Notes under the pieces: model-generated | The model's input: only the letters and a program-made list of their open reading frames with translations | Told to the model about the DNA's origin: nothing | Database searches by the model: none | Part shown: positions 24,827-32,233 of the stretch, in pieces | Position numbering within the stretch: the first letter of the stretch is position 1 | How the letters are laid out: each line of letters opens with the position of its first letter | Source: JARIHC01 sp035546975 | GTDB lineage: Bacteria; Patescibacteriota; Saccharimonadia; Saccharimonadales; UBA4665 | Length of the DNA: 53,883 nucleotides | NCBI GenBank assembly: GCA_035546975.1 | Contig: DASZVS010000005.1 | Coordinates: 1 to 53,883, forward strand | Direction: 5' to 3' | Position numbers and translations under genes: made by a program

Positions 24827-25891
24827 ATGGACCCACAAAAACAAAAAAACATTCCCAAAAACTTTATCGCTAAACTCCGGCCAAGGCGGCCTTCTAACCG
24901 TGCCCTCCGCATGGCAGAACCTTTGGCATTTGTCGTAATCTTGTTGGCCCTTGCAGCAATCTTGCAGTTAGCAGGTGCCAAAAAGCCTGCCCATACAGTT
25001 CCCCAGACCGTTGCACACAAAAAGATTACAACCCATAAGAGGCCCGTTAACCCCCAACCGGCACCGCAAACTTCCACTGCATCATCAGCAGCTTCCGCGA
25101 CACCCTCGGCTCCCACCCCGGCTCCTGCCGCAAAAAAGCCGGCTCCTACAGCTGGTAGTTCCAAAGCAGAACCGGTAGTCACGCCATCGCCAAGTAGCAG
25201 CGTTAGCGGACTTACACCCACGGCACCTGCTCCAAGCGGCCCCCAACCCGGCAGCGCACAGGTCACTACTGGTTACACTTCGAGTAATTGGTCCGGGTAT
25301 ATGGCAACGAGCGGCACTTTTACGGCCGTTTCAGGTTCATGGCATGCAACAAACGCCACGGGCAATGGCACGACAACCTCGGCAGATTCAACATGGATTG
25401 GCATTGGGGGTGTGACTTCGGGCGACCTTATCCAAGTAGGAACCCAAAATATAATCAGTGCCAACGGGCAGGTTGTAACGTCAGCCTTTTATGAAATGCT
25501 ACCTGCATATGCCCAAACCATACCCGGTGTTACTGTCGCGCCAGGCGACAGCATGAGCGCCTCGATCACCGAAGTTGGTAGTTCACTATGGGCTATTACT
25601 ATCGCCGATAATACCGACGGCCAATCCTTCTCAATAACCGTCTCCTATGCTTCTTCCCTCTCCTCGGCGGAATGGATAGAGGAAGACCCTAGCTATTCGG
25701 CTCACCAACAAATCCCTTTTGATAACTTTCAGGCGGCTTACTTTACTGGCGCTACCACTACCCAGAATGGAATCGCCGCCAATCTAGCTACCAGTACCGC
25801 CCAGCCCGTCATCATGGTAAATAACAACGGCCAAGCAATTGCCGTGCCTTCGGTTATTAACAGCGGTAACTCTTTTAGCGTTACACCATAG
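24827..25891 (+). CDS. Membrane-anchored G1-family (eqolisin-like) peptidase
   Basis: 354 aa. Basic N-terminus, one membrane helix (about 32-50), then a Pro/Ala/Thr/Ser linker to about residue 150 that would cross the cell wall. The outer domain matches peptidase family G1: NWSGYMA, STWIGIGG, the Gln in IQVGTQ (about 203-207, catalytic Gln) and AEWIEEDPS (about 280-288, catalytic Glu), with PFDNF after it. G1 enzymes are acid-active endopeptidases using a Gln/Glu dyad. A nutritional or host-surface role is inferred. Identified by motif order; activity unproven. Confidence 0.88.
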   Translation: MDPQKQKNIPKNFIAKLRPRRPSNRALRMAEPLAFVVILLALAAILQLAGAKKPAHTVPQTVAHKKITTHKRPVNPQPAPQTSTASSAASATPSAPTPAPAAKKPAPTAGSSKAEPVVTPSPSSSVSGLTPTAPAPSGPQPGSAQVTTGYTSSNWSGYMATSGTFTAVSGSWHATNATGNGTTTSADSTWIGIGGVTSGDLIQVGTQNIISANGQVVTSAFYEMLPAYAQTIPGVTVAPGDSMSASITEVGSSLWAITIADNTDGQSFSITVSYASSLSSAEWIEEDPSYSAHQQIPFDNFQAAYFTGATTTQNGIAANLATSTAQPVIMVNNNGQAIAVPSVINSGNSFSVTP

Positions 25892-26081
25892 AGTTGCTTT
25901 TACGGGTGCAGCACAATCAAAATTGGATATATAGATCTATAGGGTTCCCAGATAAACCAGGGCCTTTTCAGTGTAGGCTACAGCGGGCTCAGAAAATACC
26001 AGCTCATGTACAAACCGGCTTTCGGAAATCTTTGTTGAAAGATGATGCAGGTAAACTCTTATTTTGTTCAATTTTTACTCC

Positions 26082-26519
26082 TTAATTACTACTCTTATTA
26101 TTAGTTTTCTTCTCTTTATCGGCTTTGTGATGAAGGCGGACAATTTCTTTGTGCTGAAGAGCGATGGTTATTTGATCTTGGCTATAGCCCTTTGATTCGA
26201 GGTCGGATGTTAACTGGGATTTTAACTTCTGCATAAATGTTTCGGGAGTTAATCCCGCCTGGCTGATGAGCTGCTTTAGCGTGTGGTTCTTGCGAGCCGT
26301 TTGAACATTTGCGGTAGTAGTATTGAGCACCTGGGCTTCAGCGTCGAGCCGTTCTTGGCTAAAGATACTGCGAGGGATACCGCTAGTGCCAACATTCCCG
26401 TTCATATTTGACGTCGGTGTATTCGTCGCTGCGCTAGCCACCCCCAAACCAGCGCCTATAATACTTATAGAAACGGCCCCGGCCGTGACGAGCGAACTTT
26501 TTCTTATATTCTTCAGCAC
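26082..26519 (-). CDS. Small secreted helical protein, GTG start
   Basis: 145 aa. GTG start fixed by AGGAGG six nt upstream. Signal peptide to about residue 31 (GAGLGVASAATN). The mature part is helical with SQERLDAEAQVLNTT, LKQLISQAGLTPETFMQKL and KGYSQDQITIALQHK, ending in a Lys/Asn-rich tail. The helical repeats resemble small secreted proteins of Gram-positive bacteria whose function is unknown. The 190-nt gap to the convergent G1 gene shows no gene or clear terminator. Confidence 0.8.
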   Translation of the reverse strand: MLKNIRKSSLVTAGAVSISIIGAGLGVASAATNTPTSNMNGNVGTSGIPRSIFSQERLDAEAQVLNTTTANVQTARKNHTLKQLISQAGLTPETFMQKLKSQLTSDLESKGYSQDQITIALQHKEIVRLHHKADKEKKTNNKSSN

Positions 26520-26576
26520 TGTATCCTCCTTATGAAGTTACACGTTTAAAGATACATGCCCCGCCTGAAATTAAAC

Positions 26577-26846
26577 TTAATTTTCCTCAAAAAGTTTTTT
26601 GAGTTCCACCTTTGCATCGGCGAGGACTCTCCGGCGCTCATTAGGGAGATTTTTGCCTGCCCTGTTTATATAGAAATTTAGCATAGACATTGCGGACTGG
26701 TGCGCCGAGCCTTTGCGCCGAGTACTCGCTTCGGCCGAACGACGCAAAGACATAGCGATTTTACGCGGGTCATCCCAAGTAAAAACACCGTCCTCCAGGT
26801 CCAGCGCATCGCTCTCCTTAGTAACGCGGCGCGACCACTTTGCCAA
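26577..26846 (-). CDS. DUF3175 family protein, TTG start
   Basis: 89 aa, the standard size for DUF3175: KWSRRVTKESDALDLEDGVF, DPRKIAMSLRRSAE and SMLNFYINRAGKNLP are its hallmark segments. The start is TTG, with AGGAAGAG about 6 nt upstream inside the end of the previous gene and only 2 nt after its stop, so the two are coupled. Basic, cytosolic, function unknown. Confidence 0.88.
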   Translation of the reverse strand: MAKWSRRVTKESDALDLEDGVFTWDDPRKIAMSLRRSAEASTRRKGSAHQSAMSMLNFYINRAGKNLPNERRRVLADAKVELKKLFEEN

Positions 26847-26848
26847 AA

Positions 26849-27139
26849 CTACTCTTCCTGGTGATTTTTACGGCGCTCGTCTTTATCAGGATCATAACCA
26901 ACTACGGTATCGCCGGCATTCGGCTTTTCTTTAGCCAGCCCTTCGTCATACAGCTCTTCTTGCTCTACATCGGTGTCATAGTCGGGGTCAGTGTCGTCCG
27001 TCTCGGAATCTTCAACTTCACGATCCAGATTCTGATCGGAAGCATCAGTACGCGTATCCTCTGCCGGGCGGAACGGCGTATCGTCATCCTCTGGCAATTC
27101 TTCTAGCTCTTCCTCTTCGTTTGGTTCATCTGGCGGCAT
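26849..27139 (-). CDS. Highly acidic low-complexity protein, 96 aa
   Basis: Start at ATG 27139 fixed by AGAGAGGGGA 3-4 nt before the spacer; a longer frame from 27187 lacks a ribosome site. Very rich in Asp and Glu, no hydrophobic core, so probably disordered. It is translationally linked to the DUF3175 gene. Such acidic partners often pair with basic proteins; binding to the basic DUF3175 product is speculation. Confidence 0.7.
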   Translation of the reverse strand: MPPDEPNEEEELEELPEDDDTPFRPAEDTRTDASDQNLDREVEDSETDDTDPDYDTDVEQEELYDEGLAKEKPNAGDTVVGYDPDKDERRKNHQEE

Positions 27140-27230
27140 GATTTCCCCTCTCTTTTTACATTGTACGCTTAGCATAAGGGCTAGCAAAGCGCCAAACAGT
27201 GAAATAACCTACAGAAAATCGTAGCAAACC

Positions 27231-27259
27231 TTGACTTTTTAGCATAAGAATGCTAAAAT
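27231..27259 (+). promoter_or_regulatory. Promoter, leaderless start of the 27268 gene
   Basis: TTGACT (27231-27236), 17-nt spacer ending AATGC, TAAAAT (27254-27259), 8 nt to the ATG. The spacer holds the short inverted repeat AGCAT-AAGA-ATGCT. Confidence 0.7.
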
Positions 27260-27267
27260 TAACATTA

Positions 27268-27978
27268 ATGGAACGGTCATCTTCACCCCTAACTCCAGTA
27301 TCAATATTCAACCAACTCCCCGCTATTGGCCCGGAAGAGGCTCCTTCTGAAATTGTCCGGGAAGCCCATACGGATCTCTTTCCGTATCGCGCCGCTCTCG
27401 CGAAGCCCCGAGGCAATATAACTTCAGACGAGTTCACTGAATTCTCACAAAGATTCCTCGCTCTCTGCGACGATACCTTCGAAGACATGGAACTACAAGT
27501 AATCGCAGACGGCGGAGTTCCGGTGGGCGCCGTCCAGACAATTGCTGCCAGCCAAGGTGAATATTCGGGCTCGAAAGGGCATCAAATAGACCCTGGCACC
27601 CTGGATGCTGAAGGATTCGAGGCATTATTCAAGAGCGCTAAAACAATCCAAATTATGGCACGACCCGGTTCTGGCGAAAACCCAGACGCCTCATTCGCGA
27701 GCATAGAATGGACCAGGAGTCTCCCAGACATAATGTTATTCTACGCACAGGCCATAACGCGCAAAAATGAACAGCAGATACCCGAAGTTATGGCGAAGAA
27801 AATGTTTTATGTACCGGGTTCGGCACCGCGCCGAAACATGCGTGTGGGATTAGGTGTAGGAGCTCAACTACAAGCCCGCAATGAAGGCAAGGTTCTTTCT
27901 CGGGCGTCCAAATCGCTGAAGAACACGGCGTTCGGCAAATGGTTTCACAACCTTATTGGCGGCCCCAACTATTCTTAA
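27268..27978 (+). CDS. Hypothetical cytosolic protein, 236 aa
   Basis: ATG 27268 fits a leaderless promoter; an in-frame ATG at 27250 lies within the promoter. No signal peptide. Mixed alpha/beta N-terminal part and a basic C-terminal tail (VLSRASKSLKNTAFGKWFHN). No domain was recognised. It ends convergently to the foldase gene with 31 nt between stops. Confidence 0.75.
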   Translation: MERSSSPLTPVSIFNQLPAIGPEEAPSEIVREAHTDLFPYRAALAKPRGNITSDEFTEFSQRFLALCDDTFEDMELQVIADGGVPVGAVQTIAASQGEYSGSKGHQIDPGTLDAEGFEALFKSAKTIQIMARPGSGENPDASFASIEWTRSLPDIMLFYAQAITRKNEQQIPEVMAKKMFYVPGSAPRRNMRVGLGVGAQLQARNEGKVLSRASKSLKNTAFGKWFHNLIGGPNYS

Positions 27979-28009
27979 AGGCCCCTCGCTTTCTCTTGTC
28001 CATTGGCCC

Positions 28010-29107
28010 CTAGACCTTGATGTATTCGTGGACGGGTTCCTGGGCTTGCAATTTTTTGACGTAATCTGAGATCGGTTTAAAAGTGAACTGGATGTGGGCA
28101 GCATGGACATTGCCGTTTGTATTATCCAGGATCTTTACGATTTCCAGGGTATAGCCAGTATTTATAATGCCTGATGTTTGGCCGGGCTTAAGCTTGAAGA
28201 TCTCCTCGGTAAGAGCCGGCGGAAGACTGCGGTCGTTCTGAGTAATAACCGCTGCGTATTGGCCGCCATTTCCTTTGGTAGTGGCGTCATCGGAGACCTG
28301 GGAGGCCAGCGTGCCGAAATCGGCGCCCTGCTCCAATTGCTGCAAGGCCGCCTGGGCCCGCTGGTTCGTGCCTGTATCAAGCTTTGCGACTACCGCTTGC
28401 TGCAGCAACTCTTGTTTGAGCTCGCGCTTAAAATCATTCTCATTCCACCCCCAGAATTCGCTTAACACTTCGCGTAGCACACGATCGCTATTGCCCAGAC
28501 GGTTTTCATTCCGAAGCAGCGTAACCTCATTATTTACTTGCTGATCACTTACCGTAACGCCGTATTGGTTAGCCAGTTGCTTCACATACGTAGCCTGGAC
28601 CGCCTCATCCATAGCCTGTTCTTTAAGATGTTTGAGTTGCTGTTTGCCTGCTGCCGTAGAAAAATTCGCTCGTTGCTGCGTTTGGTAATAATGCATATTT
28701 CGGCGGAGCTCAAACAGGTATGATTCGTAACTTACCCAGTGTGAACCAACTTTCGCTACCGGGAATGGGACTACCTTGGTAACACCATAAATAAATCCGT
28801 TCGTAGACTGGAATTTATACAAGGCGAGGCCGCATGCTACGAAGAAAACTATCACTACGGCCAGAAAAATCGCTATAGAATTGCGCACCACATGGCGCTT
28901 GGAGTGCTGGAGCGGATAAATATACTTCCGCGCGCTTGAAAGGACCGCTTCGCGGTGCTCTTCTACGGTATCGCTTGTAATCCGCGGCACATTGCTGAGC
29001 GCTTCGCTCACCTTTTGCTCAGGCTGTTTGGACCTCTTAAAAGGCTGCTTAACGGCCTTAAGATTAGGCTTCTTCAATTTCTTCGATATCTTCGTCGGCT
29101 TCTTCAT
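28010..29107 (-). CDS. Membrane-anchored parvulin-type peptidyl-prolyl isomerase (SurA/PrsA-like)
   Basis: 365 aa. Long basic cytoplasmic N-terminus (about 75 residues), one membrane helix at about 78-98 (NSIAIFLAVVIVFFVACGLA), then a SurA-like helical chaperone domain and a parvulin domain at about 255-345 with ADFGTLASQVSDDATTKGNGG and LKPGQTSGIINTGYTLEIVK. It should fold exported proteins outside the membrane. The start lies 44 nt inside the upstream PH-domain gene, so the two are coupled. The chaperone-like gene at 48158 shares the first half of this architecture. Confidence 0.88.
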   Translation of the reverse strand: MKKPTKISKKLKKPNLKAVKQPFKRSKQPEQKVSEALSNVPRITSDTVEEHREAVLSSARKYIYPLQHSKRHVVRNSIAIFLAVVIVFFVACGLALYKFQSTNGFIYGVTKVVPFPVAKVGSHWVSYESYLFELRRNMHYYQTQQRANFSTAAGKQQLKHLKEQAMDEAVQATYVKQLANQYGVTVSDQQVNNEVTLLRNENRLGNSDRVLREVLSEFWGWNENDFKRELKQELLQQAVVAKLDTGTNQRAQAALQQLEQGADFGTLASQVSDDATTKGNGGQYAAVITQNDRSLPPALTEEIFKLKPGQTSGIINTGYTLEIVKILDNTNGNVHAAHIQFTFKPISDYVKKLQAQEPVHEYIKV

Positions 29108-29669
29108 TTTCTTTAGGCGGCTCTTGGGTTTCCCGAGCCGGGTACGGCGTGGTCGTTATCCCCTGGTCGCGTAAAATGCCCAGGAGCATTTTCTGGATCT
29201 TTGCCGGGTGATGCACATCATGCACTACCAAGTCTCCCACATATGTCCGCATATGTATTGTACCAAACCCTAGCAGTGTTTCCTGCAGTCCTTTCACTTC
29301 GTAATTTACAGACTGGATCTGATGAAGGGAAAGGTCGGCAACAGCCCGGTGGAACAGGCCCTTCTGGGTGATTTGTATAAATCGTTGGTCGGTCACTATG
29401 AAGACGCTGAAGTGCCAGCCTATCCAGCTCGGTGCAAAAATCAGCAATCCCAGCACACAACCGGCAAGCAAGCCTCCGAAAAATATGCCGAAACCGAGAT
29501 TCGGGTCGATTGCCGCCGGTAAAATACCGATCAAGGGGCCGAACAGGCCGAAAACCAGCCCTTTGCGCATGATAATCGGGTGCTTACGGAAGACCTGTAA
29601 GACTGTCTCGTCGTCAAACTGGTCGTCGAAATATTTTTTGGGCTGTTCGTTATCTGTTTGTTCAGCCAT
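29064..29669 (-). CDS. Bacterial PH-domain (YdbT/DUF304-like) membrane protein
   Basis: 201 aa. Two helices at about 36-80 (LVFGLFGPLIGILPAA and FGGLLAGCVLGLLIF) are followed by a bacterial PH domain: VFIVTDQRFIQITQKGLFHRA, LHQIQSVNYEVKGLQETLLG and FGTIHMRT. The acidic C-terminal tail (EADEDIEEIEEA) overlaps the foldase gene. Function is unknown beyond membrane association. TGaTACAAT lies 6 nt before the ATG, another leaderless pattern. Confidence 0.85.
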   Translation of the reverse strand: MAEQTDNEQPKKYFDDQFDDETVLQVFRKHPIIMRKGLVFGLFGPLIGILPAAIDPNLGFGIFFGGLLAGCVLGLLIFAPSWIGWHFSVFIVTDQRFIQITQKGLFHRAVADLSLHQIQSVNYEVKGLQETLLGFGTIHMRTYVGDLVVHDVHHPAKIQKMLLGILRDQGITTTPYPARETQEPPKENEEADEDIEEIEEA

Positions 29670-29675
29670 AAGGGT

Positions 29676-29684
29676 ATTGTATCA
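29676..29684 (-). promoter_or_regulatory. Extended -10, leaderless start of PH-domain gene
   Basis: Minus-strand TG-A-TACAAT ends 6 nt before ATG 29669. No fitting -35 at 17 nt is obvious. Confidence 0.5.
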
Positions 29685-29700
29685 GAGGAATGGCAATTAT

Positions 29701-30243
29701 TTAGCAGGCCGTACGGCCAAGCCATCCCAACATTTGGCTGACATGATGCCGTTGAAGGCCCTTGAGGCTATCAGGCCTGACCAGCAGCGTACGCGCCTCA
29801 CTGCGAGAACGGCGCTCAGCCCAGCTGAAATCCGCATGATCAAGCCAGTCATCGAGCCATATAAGTGACCGTCCGGGGAAAATGTGGCCTATAGCATTCT
29901 TTTTATAATCGAGAAGACTCTCTCTTGGCCGCTCGCTTTTTGGAGTCATGGCCCACATATATTCGCAGTCTATCCGCGGGATGTCCGGTAACTCCAGGGA
30001 CGCTATTACAGCCTCAAGCGTTTCGGGAGCCGCCCCCGATAACCAGTACGCATCTGTCCTAGGCAAAATCTCTTGAATCAATTCGGCGTGTTCCGGATTG
30101 TAAGAAAAATAATCGCTTCCTCCCGGCAATTTCCGGTAGCCATCCGGGCGTTCCCCCTTCTCGTGTTCCACGAGAAATACACCGTCCATATCCATTGCCA
30201 AGACCGGCTTATCACCCGTCTGCGGCTCTATAATCATCTCCAT
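29701..30243 (-). CDS. HAD-superfamily protein
   Basis: 180 aa. MDMDGVFLVEHE carries the HAD nucleophile motif (D-x-D-G-V), LSGAA is a motif II-like Ser, and WLDDWLDHADF is motif IV. Similar small HAD domains occur in nucleic-acid repair proteins, but the substrate is unknown. It begins 3 nt after the stop of the upstream small membrane protein, forming a two-gene unit. Confidence 0.78.
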   Translation of the reverse strand: MEMIIEPQTGDKPVLAMDMDGVFLVEHEKGERPDGYRKLPGGSDYFSYNPEHAELIQEILPRTDAYWLSGAAPETLEAVIASLELPDIPRIDCEYMWAMTPKSERPRESLLDYKKNAIGHIFPGRSLIWLDDWLDHADFSWAERRSRSEARTLLVRPDSLKGLQRHHVSQMLGWLGRTAC

Positions 30244-30246
30244 GCT

Positions 30247-30501
30247 CTAATTCCGTGGAGGTTCATTGGTATGAAAACCTTCAGCGAAAGTCCCCATTGC
30301 CCATCCATATACGCCAGATATGAGCACTGCCACCCCTACCGCGCCAACTACTGGGCTTTTAATAACTTCGTCAACGGCTATAATCACCGCTCCGGCGCCC
30401 ATGGCAATTTTTCCACCCCACCGAAGCCGGTGCGCCCAGGGTGATCCATTCTCAGGAGTCGGCGGCGGTGAAAATTCAGCTGAATTATTAAATCCTGCCA
30501 T
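30247..30501 (-). CDS. Small two-helix membrane protein, 84 aa
   Basis: Helices at about residues 30-46 (GKIAMGAGAVIIAVDEV) and 50-70 (VVGAVGVAVLISGVYGWAMG). No family known to me. TACTAT ends 7 nt before the ATG, so it too could be leaderless. An inverted repeat TAGTAC/GTACTA (30510-30527) overlaps the -10 and is a candidate operator. Confidence 0.65.
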   Translation of the reverse strand: MAGFNNSAEFSPPPTPENGSPWAHRLRWGGKIAMGAGAVIIAVDEVIKSPVVGAVGVAVLISGVYGWAMGTFAEGFHTNEPPRN

Positions 30502-30509
30502 TACTCAAA

Positions 30510-30527
30510 TAGTACACCTCGGTACTA
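30510..30527. promoter_or_regulatory. Inverted repeat over the -10 of the 30501 gene
   Basis: TAGTAC and GTACTA with 6 nt between, overlapping the predicted -10 TACTAT. It may be an operator; no regulator gene is adjacent. Confidence 0.35.
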
Positions 30528-30545
30528 TAAAAACAAGCTGCTAAC

Positions 30546-30620
30546 TGGTATCCCCAAACGGATTCGAACCGCTATCTGCTCCTTAGGACGGAGTTATTCT
30601 ATCCATTGAACTATGGGGAC
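30546..30620 (-). tRNA. tRNA-Arg (anticodon CCT)
   Basis: 75 nt with encoded CCA. Acceptor GTCCCCA pairs with TGGGGAT; anticodon loop GTCCTAA gives CCT; T arm GCGG-TTCGAAT-CCGT. Positions 27-43 are an A-C mismatch. It lies downstream of ndk on the same strand. Confidence 0.93.
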
Positions 30621-30691
30621 TCGTCAAAACGTGCGGGACTGCTTTGTCTTGGCTACGCTAAAAACTTCGGTCCGGCCCTACGTTTCTGCTC

Positions 30692-30730
30692 CCAGTGTAG
30701 CAAACAGCTTTGTCTGGTTTGCTACACTGG
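30692..30730 (-). repeat. Long perfect hairpin between ndk and tRNA-Arg
   Basis: 14-bp arms CCAGTGTAGCAAAC and GTTTGCTACACTGG around an 11-nt loop. It is not followed by a T-run on either strand. It may stop transcription, protect the ndk mRNA 3' end or help process the tRNA. Confidence 0.65.
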
Positions 30731-30746
30731 AAAATCTAAAACTATC

Positions 30747-31211
30747 TTAGGCGCGTTCGTGCTCCTCGTATATATGAATGTATTCGGACTTGTCGTAGTC
30801 GAACAATTCCTCGTCCGTAAAGAAATTAGCAACCTCGGTTTCGCCGCTTTTTTTAGAATCGGACGCATGAATGAGATTCCGGCCGGTCCCGGCGGCTAGA
30901 TCACCTCTGATGGAGCCTGGTGCAGCCTCACGGGGATTGGTGGCGCCAACTAAATTACGCACGGCGTCTACACATTGGTAGCCTTCCCACGCCATCAGTA
31001 CAACCGGCGAGCTCTTCATAAATTGTTCCAGACCGGCATAGAATGACTTCTCTACGTGTTCAGCATAGTGTTTGCGGAGAATTGTTTCATCCAGGCTGGC
31101 CATTTTGATGCCGATCAACTTAAGGCCTTTGCGCTCCAGGCGGCTTATGATTTCGCCTATGAGTCCGCGCTGCACGGCATCAGGCTTAGCGATTATGAGG
31201 GTTTTTTCCAT
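30747..31211 (-). CDS. ndk: Nucleoside-diphosphate kinase
   Basis: 154 aa. Begins EKTLIIAKPDAVQRGLIGEI; active-site motif NLIHASDS with phospho-acceptor His115; the Kpn loop region lies near NPREAAPGSIRGDLA. It transfers the terminal phosphate between nucleoside di- and triphosphates in the cytosol. AAGGA lies 5 nt before the ATG and TGtTACAAT further upstream, diverging from the Xer gene. Slightly longer at the C-terminus than the 140-150 aa norm. Confidence 0.97.
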   Translation of the reverse strand: MEKTLIIAKPDAVQRGLIGEIISRLERKGLKLIGIKMASLDETILRKHYAEHVEKSFYAGLEQFMKSSPVVLMAWEGYQCVDAVRNLVGATNPREAAPGSIRGDLAAGTGRNLIHASDSKKSGETEVANFFTDEELFDYDKSEYIHIYEEHERA

Positions 31212-31283
31212 GTATTTCCTTACTTAATTTCTTTATTGTAACAGAGATAATTCACAGTCTACAACCTTTTTCGCGTCGCACAA

Positions 31284-31292
31284 TGTTATAAT
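31284..31292 (+). promoter_or_regulatory. Extended -10, leaderless start of Xer gene
   Basis: TG-T-TATAAT (31284-31292) followed by 6 nt and ATG 31299. No ribosome site fits. Confidence 0.6.
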
Positions 31293-31298
31293 CTCGTT

Positions 31299-32213
31299 AT
31301 GCTCTTTACAAAGGCTAAAACCGACTTCCTCGAATACCTGGAGATTGAACAGAACCGTTCGCAGAAAACAATCCAGAATTACGACCATTATCTCACCCGG
31401 CTGATGGATTTCGCCGGCGATATCCGAGTAGAAGATATAGACCCCGAATTAATCCGCAAGTGGCGGCTTTGGCTGAACCGCCTCGGTACCAATACCTCTG
31501 ACGAACTCGGCAAGACCACACAGAATTACCACTTGATTGCTCTGCGCAGTTTCCTGAAGTTTTGCGCAAAGCGGAATATCCCTGCCCTAACCGCCGACAA
31601 AGTCGAGCTGGCGCGCACTAAGCGCAAACAGGTAACCTTCCTGAACGAGGAAGAATTGAAGCGTATATTTGCGCAGCCGGACTTGAACACGCCAAACGGC
31701 TTGCGCGACCGTGCCATCCTTGAACTACTCTTTAGTTCCGGCCTGCGCGTTAGCGAGCTAGTAGGACTGGACCGCGACCACATCAACCTGAAACGGCGTG
31801 AATTTATGGTCCGCGGCAAAGGCCAAAAAGACCGACCAATCTTTATAAGCCCCGAAGCCGCAAAGTGGATTGAACACTATTTACAAAAGCGTACGGATAC
31901 TGCGCGGCCATTATTTGTTCGTTATAGCGGCAGCAAGAAGGTCGACGTAACTGGTAACTTTCACCGCTTAACGGCGCGCAGCGTCCAGCGGCTGGTCGCC
32001 CGCTACGCACTCCTTGCCGGAATCACAAAACACGTTAGCCCGCATACGCTCCGGCATTCCTTTGCAACTGATTTATTAATGAACGGCGCCGATTTACGCT
32101 CCGTGCAAGCTCTCTTGGGCCACAGCAATATAGCAACCACACAAATTTATACGCACGTAACAGATCCGCACCTCAAGAGCGTGCACGAAAAGTTCCACCG
32201 GCACGGCGAATAA
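31299..32213 (+). CDS. Tyrosine recombinase, XerC/XerD type
   Basis: 304 aa, the typical Xer length. The N-terminal core-binding SAM-like domain (about 1-95) precedes the catalytic domain with Arg in SSGLRVSELV (about 150), Lys in GKGQKDR (about 175), HTLRHSFAT (about 248-256), GHSNIATTQ and nucleophile Tyr in IYTHV (about 284). It should resolve chromosome dimers at a dif site. No second Xer gene and no phage genes are near, so I read it as the housekeeping enzyme rather than a phage integrase. It converges on the pilus locus with 20 nt between stops. Confidence 0.92.
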   Translation: MLFTKAKTDFLEYLEIEQNRSQKTIQNYDHYLTRLMDFAGDIRVEDIDPELIRKWRLWLNRLGTNTSDELGKTTQNYHLIALRSFLKFCAKRNIPALTADKVELARTKRKQVTFLNEEELKRIFAQPDLNTPNGLRDRAILELLFSSGLRVSELVGLDRDHINLKRREFMVRGKGQKDRPIFISPEAAKWIEHYLQKRTDTARPLFVRYSGSKKVDVTGNFHRLTARSVQRLVARYALLAGITKHVSPHTLRHSFATDLLMNGADLRSVQALLGHSNIATTQIYTHVTDPHLKSVHEKFHRHGE

Positions 32214-32233
32214 ATAACTCCGCTTTCCTTAAC

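Noticed and set aside
27250..27267. Upstream ATG at 27250 as start of the 236-aa protein
   Set aside because: It overlaps the -10 box of a good promoter; the ATG at 27268 fits the leaderless pattern of its neighbours.
31299..32213. Phage integrase interpretation of the tyrosine recombinase
   Set aside because: Length and motifs are of Xer type, no phage or plasmid genes are adjacent, and no att site is visible next to it.
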